From Albifimbria verrucaria (taxonomy: Eukaryota > Ascomycota > Sordariomycetes > Hypocreales > Stachybotryaceae), in NCBI GenBank assembly GCA_020081605.1, contig JAHREC010000018.1:6076001-6140000 (forward strand): a stretch of DNA of 64,000 nt, written 5' to 3'. A program made the translations under genes and the position numbers. The notes under the pieces were generated by a model. It was not told the origin of the DNA. It ran no database searches and saw nothing but the letters and a program-made list of their open reading frames with translations. The number at the start of each line of letters is the position of its first letter. Position 1 is the first letter of the stretch. Shown in pieces: positions 1 through 10,623 of the stretch.

Positions 1-623
1 TTCGAGCTCTTGTTCGACAATGTATCGCACGAGAAGGACGCCGATAAGAGTTTTGCCCGAGCCTGTAAAAGTGTCAGCCATAATCGACGCAAGGAAAAGT
101 GCAGAAGCGATGGCGCACCAGTGTCAAGAACGACGATGATGTTCTTGTGTTTCGCTCGCTCAAACAAATCATTTTGATACTCGCGGGGCTTTGTGATGAT
201 TCTCTTGTCAAGTCGAGCTTCTGTTGGTCGTCCGAGATTCTGAGAACTCCCCTTACCTGAAGCGATCTGACTTTGGTTCTCTTGGACCCAAGCTGCAAAC
301 GCAGCTGTATCCAAACGCTTCTTCTCGGAGACGTTACGCGGGCGCTCTGGGCGAACGACAAAGCGATCGAGATCTTCTTCGTCTTCTTCTGCGTCTAGGT
401 CTCGGTCATGGGTGTCGCCTTCGTTGTGGGGTTCTGATGTGGTTTTGATCCCGCTGCTGTCAGGGTCAGGTGGATTGTTTAAATCTAGCTGCATCATCGG
501 GTGCAAGATGTCTTTCTGTACGACCTCTTCAACGTTACTTAACAGATCAGCCTCGTTTGGGTAGGAATAGGAGTTCCGGACAGCCTCAAAGGCTCCATCA
601 AACGAGATAAGGTCTTCTTCCAT
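1..623 (-). CDS. dcl1: Dicer-like RNase III helicase, N-terminal part (runs off left edge)
   Basis: Minus-strand 5' end of a Dicer-like protein, which processes double-stranded RNA into small RNAs for RNA silencing. The start ATG (complement of 621-623) opens an acidic leader of about 150 residues rich in E and D. The DExD/H helicase then begins with PREYQNDLFERAKHKN and the Walker A motif DTGSGKT. An intron at 63-118 (GTGCGC...TTTTACAG, 56 bp) splits the glycine codon of that motif; removing it restores DTGSGKTLIGVLLVRYIVEQ. Only the first ~185 residues are inside the window; the PAZ and RNase III domains would lie to the left. The long acidic leader fits fungal DCL1 better than DCL2, which starts close to the helicase, but the paralogue call is inference. 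No frame breaks are seen. Confidence 0.85.
   Translation of the reverse strand, partial: MEEDLISFDGAFEAVRNSYSYPNEADLLSNVEEVVQKDILHPMMQLDLNNPPDPDSSGIKTTSEPHNEGDTHDRDLDAEEDEEDLDRFVVRPERPRNVSEKKRLDTAAFAAWVQENQSQIASGKGSSQNLGRPTEARLDKRIITKPREYQNDLFERAKHKNIIVVLDTGAPSLLHFSLRRLWLTLLQARAKLLSASFSCDTLSNKSS
63..118 (-). other. Intron inside the Walker A codon of the dicer-like gene
   Basis: The donor GTGCGC and acceptor TTTTACAG join GAC ACT G to GC TCG GGC, giving D-T-G-S-G-K-T. Without splicing the frame is lost. Confidence 0.85.
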
Positions 624-1382
624 AATGGCACTTGCATACTCTGCCAGGGAGGGTCAAGTCGCGCGTCTAGAGGGCCAACTGCGATCAGGAGAGGTGATCT
701 GGAGAGTAGCCTTGCATACAGCTCAGTTGAAGTCGCTCAGTGTCAAATGAATGAGGAAAGGTTTTACGTGCAAACATCAACATGATACGTTGAAAGTACA
801 TAAAATGCTGAGCACGTGTTTGGCAATGACGGACAGCTGCAGCAGCTCCCGGCAGCCTCCCATTCAACTAACTACTTACATAGTCTCCTTTTTCATTTAA
901 CAATATGTGACTTGATTCATCGAAAACAGTCTCTATTGTAAATGCCTTCGCACTCATCATTGATCTCCACAGACAATGGGCCGTCACAGGGCACGGATCA
1001 TGACTCGCAACTATCTTTATCATTTCTTCTTAAATGCAGCCATCTTATAATCACCCTGAATCTCTCAGCCAAATCCTCATAAGTCTCACCCCTTTATGTG
1101 CTGCTCCATGTTCTGTACAACTCCTCCGTCTCCCACTGCGTATCACCAACCACCAACCACACTATCTAAGCCCCAATAACATGGCAAACGTTGGATATTG
1201 CTTTTCTGTATCTCCATCCACCACCAACACAATAGCTCTTTTCTCTATGCGCGCCATCATAGCTTCTACAGCATCTATGTCCAATCTATCACGCCTCATC
1301 TCAAATCAACCACGATCAAGCCAATATTCGTACTCTCTGCTTACCCTGCCGCCACAATAAACTTGCTTGCTCAATTTGCAAC
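624..1382. other. Intergenic, dicer-like 5' region
   Basis: 759 bp between the start of the dicer-like gene and the 3' end of the next minus-strand gene. It should hold the dicer promoter and the neighbour's 3' UTR. I see no gene or RNA in it; around 1070-1350 it is pyrimidine- and CA-rich with no coding pattern. Confidence 0.6.
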
Positions 1383-4300
1383 TCACTCACTTCCCTTGGG
1401 CTTGCCACCAACTTCAACAGCGTAGAATGCCTCGTCTGCCTCTCGTGCGTAGACAGCCCAGTCCGCACAACCAGCCCATGTCGCTGTTCCAGCGTCTGGC
1501 GCCGGCCTGCTTCGTTCGATCTCCTCAACCACGCTGTACTCCCTGCTCATTTTCTGTAGTCGAGCTTGGATGTCTTTGTCTGTTGGCGATTCCTTCGCCG
1601 GCGGCGAGCCCACAGCCAGTCGGTCAGCCTTGAGGGCGAACTGCGCTCGTACTGTCACATCCGCAAACGTCGCCGAATCGGCGGACCAGGCGTAATGGGC
1701 TTCGGGAACACGTCCACAGCTTGGCTCCATTATCTGATGGCGGTTGATCCCCATGAGACAGTCCGACTTGCTGTGACGCGGTGGGAATCTATAGTCACGA
1801 ATCTTGGGAGCTCTCAAAACCGAATGGCTCCCATCAGACTTGTTGGTTGGTCTTGTAACATCCAATATGTCCCCATGGCAAAGTGGCGATTTGGAAGCTT
1901 TATCAAGATCAGGCACATCCTCGGGTATGACCTTGATCTTAGACGGTGCTGCTACTGAATCGGTCTTCAGAGCACCGTGTGTCTCTATTAGAGCTGGCAC
2001 ATTCTGCGGGCCCATTGGTTCGTGGGCAAGAGTAATGTGTGTTTGCACGGGTCCTTTCTGTGAAGCAATCACAACAACAGAAACTGTTGCGTCCATGAGG
2101 TTCTGAGTTCCGATATTCTGGCCATGAGTGTTGTGTTGGTCGACGAATTGCACGCCTTGACCTGGGGTATTATTATGGACATCAGCAGGATTCTTCTCAG
2201 TCTAATAAGATATCAGTGCCTGCTACACAACGAATGGGTCGTACATATGCTAGTGGAGCACTCACTTGGTTTCTCTCGTCAATACTTCCGCCTGCAGTAC
2301 TGAGTAGATGCGACACTTGCATGACTTCCACTCCTGTCATGGCTCTGCTCTCGTCCATGTCCTGTCTCTCTTCAGCACTACGCAACGCATCCATACCCGA
2401 CGCAGTTTTAGATAGGCCTCTAGCCTTCTTGTTGTTTAGGGAGTTGGTATTATCTCCGCAAGTGCCATGGCGTTTATTCTTAGCAATCTTCTTGACAGTC
2501 TTGCGTCTTTTGCCGTAACCTCATCTGGTTCGTACTCAGACCCATCATCGGACTGTGCATTGCGTGTCTCTCCAACGCTCTCCTGGGCGAGGAAACTGGC
2601 CTTTCTCTTGCGCTGCACGGGTTGCTCTCCGCCAGGCACCGGGCTGTTCGGCATGTTCTGCTTTGGCGCTGGTTTCTGCGTAGGAGAATCGTGTGTCGCT
2701 GTTGCTGTTGCAGTCACAGCACGAGCTACCTCGGGTTGCTTGGCTGGCACATAACTCTGTCCTGCACCAGCAATCCTCTGCATCTGAGAGCCTCCAGCCA
2801 GCATGAACCCGTGGGAGCCAAGCTTTCTTGTCAGTGCGTTTGGAACTTGTGACAGCCGCCCGATGGTGGCCATGGTGTACCTCTTGCGCGAGCGGGCGAC
2901 GTGCTGAATCGTGCGAGCTATATTATGGGAGATGCCCAGTATACGGGCAGGGTCGGCATCTGCATCATCCTAGGAAGTTTTGCCGGACCTCTCTCTCTTG
3001 AGTTTTCTGGTTAACAGGCTGGTTCAATCGTGCCATCGACGATGCAGACTTCGTAGAAGAACGGCTGCTAGGGGCTACTCCGTTGGTGACTTTGGCAGAT
3101 TGAGTAGCAGTTGGTCGTTTGTCAAGACCAGCCGTGGCATTGACAGCCGAGGTCGAGACACGGGTTCCCGAGTTCGTCTGCGTCGGTTCGATTCTGCTTA
3201 CCGGCCAAGGCTGTGGCTCCTTGCCCGCCTCCCGAAATGTTCGCACAAAGGAACCTGGCACAAAACTTGTCGTCTGAGGAACAGCCTTGTCCTCCTGCAC
3301 CGATGGTAGAGGCATGCGGCCTCGGAGCCCCGGAGGTACAGACCCCATGGCATCCATGGCATCCTGAACAATCTCCCACTCGACAGCCAGGCCCACGAAG
3401 TCGCCTGTTCCAGTACCAATCCAATCGTCGAGGTCCTTGTGGAAACGACCCAGGCCCCTGGCGCGCAAGAAGCTCTGTCCCATTGCAATTTCCTCTCTGG
3501 AGAGTCTGTCTGTGCTGAGTTGTGGCCGAGGATATCTAGGGTCCAGCAACGAAGCCATGGAGACGTTTTTCGCCTGCGCGTGCTGATACATGTCATTCCA
3601 GGGAAGCTGTGCGATCTGGCGTTGGTACGTAAGCCATGCGCGATGCTGGGCCATGTAGGATGCTATAAACCTCTGGACTTGGGGACGCGTGAGATGCAGG
3701 ATGCCACTGATGACCTGTGCGAAGCGGTGCTTGTTGGTCATAATCTTGAGTATGGCCCACTGCACACCCATGGAGAGTCTATGCCACTCTACTGGGCCCA
3801 TTCGACGGGCTGTGCCTGTGTCCGACGTTGTGGAGTCGGGAGATGAGAGAGAATATGTGAGGGGTTGATCCGTCATTGTCAGAATCAGAATCCGAGCCCC
3901 AGTCGATCATGTCTGGGTCGAAGAACAAACGAGCCATCTCCTCTTCTGCAGCCATACGATCCTCAGTCGGTTGCTTAGTGTAGGGCAACTTGGCATGAAG
4001 AGGCCGCGTTGTCTGCATTGGACGGTAAAAGGATGTAAGTTCGGCCACGGTTCTTGGTGCAGCTACTGTCAAGTCAGCCCACCTTCTGATTAAGTTGTGC
4101 CTCGCAGCCATCTCACCTTGCCCAACCACAGATGGCTTCACCGTGGCGAGAGGCACTCTGTCAACACGCATCATGGGCACATCGTGCTCCGGACGCGGCT
4201 GCTCTCCGGTTCCGTTCATCGACTCCATCGGGCGATACATTGGTGGCAAGGACGGAACCACAAATGAGTATGGAGACGATAAATCCTGAGGAGCGATGCC

Positions 4301-4396
4301 ATGTGAAGGTAGGTTGGCTTCTTCTTCTTCTTCGGAGTATCGACTCGGCATGCGTCGCGCAGATTGAGGACGAAGGTTATGCGCATTGCATTCCAT
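1383..4396 (-). CDS. Large uncharacterised protein, probably nuclear
   Basis: A roughly 960-residue protein read across three frames of the minus strand, from ATG at 4396 to the stop at 1383-1385. I do not recognise it. Visible features: an acidic SDSDSDND run near residue 170; a compact, probably folded block around WHRLSMGVQWAILKIMTNKH and ISGILHLTRPQVQRF; S/T/P-rich linkers; and two basic clusters (QRKRKA and YGKRRKTVKKIAKNKR) that look like nuclear localisation signals. A 64-bp intron at 2202-2265 is well supported, and 4066-4116 (51 bp, GTGAGA...CTTGACAG) is a likely stop-free intron. Frame breaks near 2517-2522, 2967-2975 and 3800-3880 must be bridged; in each case the open frame resumes at once with similar composition, so I treat the locus as one gene. 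Two adjacent genes is the alternative. Confidence 0.55.
2202..2265 (-). other. Intron in the large unknown gene
   Basis: Donor GTGAGT and acceptor TTATTAG, 64 bp. Splicing joins IDERNQ to TEKNPADVHNN and keeps the frame open into the C-terminal 270 residues. Confidence 0.65.
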
Positions 4397-5381
4397 AATC
4401 GCAATATAAGGAATCGGTACTCAATACCAAGGTAATGCTAGAGGGAAAAGAATAACGAGAACGATGAAGAAGGGAATAAGATGGTAACGGATGGGGTCAG
4501 GCTTGGCTGGATGTGACGGCCAGCTTAGCACCCGGAGCTGTAACAGATGTAAAGGATAAGCAGCTTCCAAGAGATAGATGTCTTACTGGCTCAATGCAGT
4601 TTCTCCAGAAAGAAGTGTCCACGAGTGTTGCGATAGGAAAGATGGGATGAACACGCCAAACAGAAACAACACGCGGAGAGGTGGGTGAGGGCAAGTTGAA
4701 GGGCAAGTAAACCGTGAATCACCCACCAGCTCAAAATTATTTCCTGAAAGATAGTAGGGCAGCTCAGCATGGCACCGCGGAGTGCGGCCAGCTGGCGAGC
4801 AACTGGCTGGTATCGCCATGGCACCTCAGAACATTGCAACCTGGATTTTCTGGTCAAAAGATAAGCGGCACCAAAAAAAGGCAGCTTCCAGACAGCCTTG
4901 TGTAAGAGAATACTGGAAAGGTGGACTAATTGCTCCCGTAAAAGTCCTTAAGACAAAGCTATGGCATGATGAGTCGAGCTCTCACTCGGTCTCATCACCA
5001 CCCTGCTAGTCTCGCACTCGAGTAAAAGCAAAAGAAAAGTAATTCATATTTTCCTTATAAGAACCACTAACACCAATGTCGTTACCGTCATAAACGAATC
5101 AGCCCGTCGCCTCTATCCTTGTATAGCGCAAAGCCTGCATTCCAACTCCTCGCGTCCATTCTCACAAAACCGTCTGGGTGGGGGTTACAGAAAAGGGGTC
5201 CTCGATGGTTAACAGCCATCTATGGGGGTATCTCGTGTACAAAGGCAAACGCCCAGAAAATTGGATAACCAGGAGCATACGCTTCCTGTCGACTCGACCT
5301 GACCTGCAGCTCGGTCAAGTCACTAATGACGCTAGGTGGAAAGGGTATATTGTAGGGAAAGTGTTGGATTCCACCGCGTCA
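4397..5381. other. Intergenic, no gene seen
   Basis: 985 bp between two minus-strand genes. It should hold the promoter of the large unknown gene (left side) and the 3' UTR of the phosphatase-like gene (right side). The short open frames here overlap on both strands and show no domain signal. Confidence 0.5.
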
Positions 5382-6434
5382 TTAGCCGTCAAGAAAGGGG
5401 GCAAAGTCATCTCGACCGACAAACCGATCACGGTCAGGAACTGTCGACTCAGAAACGTCACCGTCACCGTCTGTCTCCATCATGTCATCGAGGTCACGCT
5501 TCCCCTTGCTGTTCGCCCTCTGCTGCGTCTCACCTGACCCCGACCCCGACCCCCGGCCGTGGGTCGCTATGGCCACAGCCGACCGTGCCTTCAACATATC
5601 CTCCCACGTAAGCAGCACGCGCTTGATTTCCTCGGTGAACGTGCAGCAGAAGCGCTGAACCGTGATGAAGTTGATGGCCGACCACATGTCGCTGCCGAAG
5701 ACCGCCATGATGTAGGCTGCAGCAAGGGCCGCGGAACGGTCGTTCCCAGAGTCGCAGGCAAGAAGCACTTTACCGCGCTGGAAGTTGTCCGCCTCAACCA
5801 AGAGCTGCCCTGCCTTATTGCGCCCCTGGGCTTGGCTGTGGTAGACTGCCAGGAGGTGGTCGTTGATAATGCGGATGGCCTCTGGAAATCCGCGGATGAG
5901 CAGGTAGTCGCTCTCGACGTCGACGTACTTGACGGGTATGCCCAGGCTCTCGCTGACACGCTCGACGCTCAGCAATCTTTGCGAGGCCAAGCTCGTGTGG
6001 CGGGCGATCAAGATCATGGTGATGCCCTCCCGTCGCAAATAGTCCTGGTCGCGGATGACGCTCGTGGGACCCAGGTACAGGAAATCCAGAATGGGCTGGG
6101 CGGCGCGACGCTGCTCGTAGGTCCAGGCCAGCGTGCGGTCCTTGGCGACTTGGACCTTGTTCTGGGTGATAATCTCGAGGTCGCCACTCCTCAGCTGGGT
6201 TGGGTCGATGTTCTCGTACGAAGGCATGAGGTTTATGCGCCCGGTGTCGTACTGGATGCCGTGCGGGACGGGGATGAAGGGCGGGCTCGGGCGCTGACGC
6301 TCGTACGGTGCCGTAGGTATCGCATGGCTGGCGGCGGAGACATCAAGACTGGTGTTGGCGAGCATCTCCATGGGCTGTGTAGGCTCAGGGTTGGGCGGAG
6401 ACAGCGTTCTGCCGCCGCTCTGGGACCCTATCAT
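5382..6434 (-). CDS. Dual-specificity-phosphatase-like protein
   Basis: A 350-residue protein with a cysteine phosphatase fold. The P-loop CDSGNDRS (Cys227, Arg233) matches C-x5-R, but the usual histidine before the cysteine is alanine (LLACDSG). Upstream are FLYLGPTSVIRD and ITMILIAR, typical of the first strands of DUSP/STYX-like domains, and FPEAIRIINDHL, the helix before the P-loop. The tail is low-complexity (GRGSGSGSG) and then basic-acidic (KGKRDLDD), possibly a nuclear signal. I chose the ATG at 6434 because the open frame upstream to 6665 is built from a GCACT tandem repeat and looks non-coding. With Cys and Arg kept it may be active, but the altered context also fits a weak enzyme or a phospho-binding pseudophosphatase. 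The single frame is intact. Confidence 0.7.
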   Translation of the reverse strand: MIGSQSGGRTLSPPNPEPTQPMEMLANTSLDVSAASHAIPTAPYERQRPSPPFIPVPHGIQYDTGRINLMPSYENIDPTQLRSGDLEIITQNKVQVAKDRTLAWTYEQRRAAQPILDFLYLGPTSVIRDQDYLRREGITMILIARHTSLASQRLLSVERVSESLGIPVKYVDVESDYLLIRGFPEAIRIINDHLLAVYHSQAQGRNKAGQLLVEADNFQRGKVLLACDSGNDRSAALAAAYIMAVFGSDMWSAINFITVQRFCCTFTEEIKRVLLTWEDMLKARSAVAIATHGRGSGSGSGETQQRANSKGKRDLDDMMETDGDGDVSESTVPDRDRFVGRDDFAPFLDG

Positions 6435-7594
6435 GGCACGGCAGGGGTCAATGCAGCGGGTAACGGTGCGTTGTATGCCTGCGTGTCGATTGCCTGCGTG
6501 AATAGGAGACAGGTTTGGCGATGAAGCTGGAAAATGGTCATGGGGTGAAGTTGGCTGACGTCCTGATAAAGTAAAGGAAAGCCAAGTACAAGTGCCATGT
6601 ACCCTGGCGCTGCACCGCGCTGCACTTCGCTGCACTGCACTGCACTGCACTGACAGGGCAGGCAAAATGGAGCCAGGCAGCCAGCCAGTGAACCCACCCT
6701 AACGGCAAAGTCACGCATCGAACGTTCGGACAAGGCCCAAGGCTCTAACCTTCACAAAGCACCCAACGCCGCCGGCCCACCCACTTGCAGGACACCTCGA
6801 GGACCCCTGCTGCGCCCAGCTAATCGGCTGCCGTCCCGCCCCTACAGAATCCCCAAGCTGCCTAAAAGCTCGCAATGCTTGCCAGCCAGGATACCGCAGC
6901 GCCGTCCGCCGTCACAATGCGATGCGACGCGATGCGACGGTTTAATTACGGGCGGAGGGTCATGATAGACACGGAGCGTTCCTCTTCCCGCTAGTTGCTT
7001 TGCACATTGTCGTTGTGACGAGCGGGCCATCTCGATCTGGGCCCCTTCTCCTCAGCGGGGTGTTGTGTACTGATACTGTATGATCAGTCGGCAGTGAAGT
7101 CATCGGCAGCCTTACTCCAGCTTCACTACCCTGGATGCAAATCTATTCTTGGAGCAAAGCCACGTTCTAGCCATATACGAACTTCGCATTCTTCTCCCTA
7201 TATCCGTTATGAATCAGCATGGTTTCGAAACCCAAATTGAAATACAGTGTCCCCTTGTTAGTGCGAGGACTCCATTTCGTTACTGTCATTGCAACGATCT
7301 GGTGATGGAGTTGGGGCTTTGGATTGCGGAATGCAGCCCAATTCCAAACAGGAACAGAACTTCATCAGTTCAATGAGGTTACTTCTCATTGTAAAATCGG
7401 ACAACAGAAACTCGTACTTAACATTTGTAGCCATTCCCTTATTTTCTATATTATAATATACAACAACCACGTAATATCCATTGCCGTTCAACGCCGTTCA
7501 ATGTACACTCTTATACATGTTACACGCCGACATTACATTCCATGCCGGACTATATCATACAATAAGCACACCTATCCTTTGGCAGTCGATTTTC
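6435..7594. other. Intergenic, phosphatase promoter side
   Basis: 1,160 bp between the phosphatase-like gene and the SUV3 stop. It contains a GCACT tandem repeat (6629-6652) and repeated GCGATGC/GCGACG words near 6917-6940. No coding sequence is supported. Confidence 0.5.
6629..6652. repeat. GCACT pentanucleotide repeat
   Basis: About five direct copies of the 5-bp unit TGCAC/GCACT, just upstream of the phosphatase-like start and with looser copies on its left. Confidence 0.8.
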
Positions 7595-9956
7595 TCAAGC
7601 GTGCTTGGTCGAGGATGCCACTCCTTCAGTTTCCTGCCATACTTGCAGGTCGTTCTCGCTTCCCTCCTGGTCCCCAGCCACCACGTCTTCCACACCCAAT
7701 GGTGGCAGGTCAACAGCCCCTCGATGTCATCCAGGTCACCCTCGCCAATGACCTCCTTTGTCATTTTACGTGCAGCTGCCTCCCAACGGGCGCGGCGTCG
7801 TCTGAAGCTCAGGTCCGCCTCGGTGAAGTCCAGCGTCTCCAGCGATTTGATGAGCTTTTCCTGCACGAGCTCTCGCACATGGAAGGCTAGATCCTGATCG
7901 CGGAACATGCCGGCATAACGGTACGACAGCCATAGGTACATGTTGAGGGCCGTGTGAAGCCCCTCCAGTTTGTAAAGATAGTCCGATTCCTTGCGGAAAT
8001 CTCTGATATCTGCATCCAGAATCTCCAGCTGGAGGCCTTCAATGTCAAGTAGATCGCCCCGTTTGTTCTCAACGACAACGCGGGCTAGGCTGCGGAGGTA
8101 CTCCTTGGCTCCCTCGTAGTTGAGACTCACGGGAAGGTGCAAAAATGTGAGGCGATCATAGATTTGAAGAGGGATATCGTTGAGAAGATCGGCGATTTCG
8201 AGGTCGGAAGATGTGACATGCAGCTCGTACATATCGTTCAGATTGGCAAGAGCCTTGATTCGCATGAGAAGGAAGGACAGGGAGTGTCGGGCGGGAAGTA
8301 TGAGGCAAACTTTTCCACGATGGCTGCTGGGGTGGAGCACAGCTTTCCGAATGTCCTTTGGCTGTGTCTTGAAGGCCCGCTTGATGTTCTTTAGATCCGC
8401 ATAATCCATGGCAGTCACAATGCCAACCTTCTCCCCTTCTGCTTCTGTCGACAACTCAGTCCGGGCTGTGCGATATCGTCCTGCGCGTCCACCAATCTGC
8501 TTAATCTCAGGAATGGTAAGAAGACGATTCTGAGTTCCATCAAACTTGGTGACTGATTCCATAATGACACGACGGATTTCCAAGTTCAGGCCCATGCCGA
8601 TGGCGTCACTAGCAACAATGAAATCGTAGTCGTTGTCGGGGTCGTTGAACAGGGCCGCTTGCTGGACACGCACCTCCGGAGGTAGCGAGCCGTAAACGAT
8701 AGCGCAGCGCTTGCCAGTTTCCTCTCGATGTTGCGCTTCAAGGCGTGCAGCGAGAGGCGACTAAAGGCGACGATGGCGTCACCCTTCTGAAGCTTGCTGT
8801 AGTCGCCGTTGATGGCATTTTCGGACGTTTCCAAAGGACTAAGACGCTCATACCGGTGCACGACACACTTATCACCGATGGAGTCGCAGATGGCTTGGAT
8901 AATACCCACGGTACGTTCCTCGCCGCAGACGTGGACCTCCTTGGCCTGCACACCAAGAAGGGCAGAAGTCCATGCCATGCCACGCTCGGGATCGGAAATC
9001 ATCTGAATCTCATCGATGACGGCAACGTCGTACTCAATGTTGAGAGGTGTCATCTCCACGGTACAGCTTGTGAAATACTGGTCCGTGTTTTCGGGAAAGC
9101 GCATCTCTTCACCCGTCAGCAGAGCGCAAGGGTGATTTTTGCCGTTGAGTCGTTGGAAGATCTCCGTGGCCAAAAGTCGCAGCGGTCCAGCGTACACACC
9201 GCGCTTCGAGTTCTCCAGGGCCTTGATGGCGTTGTAGGTCTTGCCCGAGTTAGTTGGTCCCACGTGGGCGTGGATGGTTCGCTGGGTGGTTCTGGTGGCA
9301 GGAAACCATTCGTGAGGGAATCGGAAGTCAAGGAGCTTCTGGTGACTTTGCTCGATGGACTTGTTGGAGCGCTGGCGCATGAGGAATGACTGAAAGGAGT
9401 ATTGGATCTCCTTGGTAAGCCCGGCAAGATCTCTCAGGATAAAGGCCTCTCGCAGGTTCCAGAATAAGCTGTTCTTGTTGCGATCGGTGATGTTACGCTC
9501 AGCAAGTGCGAAAGCCTCATCTACGATGTTCATGAAGAGACCGGCCTGTCGGCTGATCTCATCTTTTCCGATACCACCCGACCTTGCGTCGGACTCGATG
9601 AGATTTTTGAGAACATCGTTAAAACGATGAATCACAGTGGAGCGGAACACGCTGTGACGACTTGAACGCTGGCCACCATTGTCTAGGCGGATCCTGGTCT
9701 TAGGATCATGACCTTTACTAACCTGAGCGAGTGTGAGTGAACGATGAGAAAGATGGAGGCGAGAATCAGGTATTACCGTGTCAACACGAGAGCGAGCTTT
9801 GAGCTTGGTCTCTGAAATTTCCTCGCGAGATCGCTTCTTTTCCTTCTCTAGATTTTTGAAAGCAGCCGAAGCACCTCTACGGGGACTGCTTGTTGATGAT
9901 AGTTGGCGAACGCTAAGAGGTCGGCGCTGAGCCACCTGTCTGGCCAGAGATTTCAT
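7595..9956 (-). CDS. suv3: Mitochondrial ATP-dependent RNA helicase SUV3
   Basis: RNA helicase of the mitochondrial degradosome, which unwinds RNA for 3'-5' decay. The N-terminus (MKSLARQVAQRRPLSVRQLS) is arginine- and serine-rich without acidic residues, as in a mitochondrial presequence. Motif I is GPTNSGKT, motif II is DEIQM, and the second RecA domain holds SDAIGMGLNLEIRR and QIGGRAGR, which together identify the SUV3 family. Bases 9723-9776 (GTAATA...CTCGCTCAG, 54 bp, stop-free) are probably an intron that keeps frame. Two frame breaks, at TTT 8718-8720 and CCCC 7717-7720, each need one extra base. The first restores ERKTGKRCAIVYGSLPPEV between motifs; the second gives an acidic tail ending ASSTKHA. 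The corrected length is about 769 residues. Confidence 0.9.
9723..9776 (-). other. Probable stop-free 54-bp intron in SUV3
   Basis: A good donor (GTAATA), a pyrimidine-rich body and a CTCGCTCAG acceptor. The length is a multiple of three with no stop, so retention would insert 18 residues after RSRVDT. Confidence 0.55.
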
Positions 9957-10623
9957 GGCCCCGGCCTTTGGCAGTCACCTGCACATGCCTTCTGCAAGAA
10001 CTGAACAAGAAAAGGGAATAATGTCACAAGAAGAAGAGTAGGAAATGCCACCAAGGAACGAATTTGCCATACACGACGCCACGCTATATGGACCCTGACA
10101 AAAATTAACTATGCAAGCATGTATCGATAATGGATTCAATCAAAGACCCGGTCTAAAGTTTAGCCGAGAGGTGTAGTTGCGCTACCTACCACCTACCACC
10201 TACTAGGTGCCTTTAGGTGCCTTAGTCAAGCTAGTACCTTCTGTGTGTAGCTGTAGCTGGAGCTTCGCCACAATCCGCCACAGTTGCACGTGCTCTGAGC
10301 AAGGCAATGTAAGGCAAGGTACATCCGTGCTGTAGACTTAGAGCTGATGCAGGCAATGACGTTGTGGGCCTGAAGCATAAACCACTGTAATCTCCAGCGC
10401 CTGATCGGGACATGCGTCTTCCGCTTCATCGTCGCCGGCATCCTTCCAGGCACATCATACATTGCGTCGCATCAGATCGTCGTTTCTGCTTCGCCGTATC
10501 GCCCAGCACCTAAAGGGCTTTGCTTTTGCACGTAGCCACCGGTATTCTGTGTCAGGCTTACCTCCATCCGCTTCGTCATCCCTCATTGGCCTCGTCTCCG
10601 CCCGAACATCAATCGCCGCAACC
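9957..10623. promoter_or_regulatory. Divergent promoter region, SUV3 / R-SNARE
   Basis: 667 bp between two divergent starts. Its left-centre (10185-10250) is crowded with ACCTACC/AGGTGCC words, the same AGGTA/TACCT style seen near 47.1-47.7 kb. No TATA box or other specific site is convincing. Confidence 0.5.

Noticed and set aside
5178..5537. 119-codon plus-strand open frame
   Set aside because: It overlaps the 3' end of the phosphatase-like gene in antisense and reads as a shadow plus UTR.
5559..6524. 321-codon plus-strand open frame
   Set aside because: Exact antisense shadow of the phosphatase-like gene, which has the recognisable P-loop.
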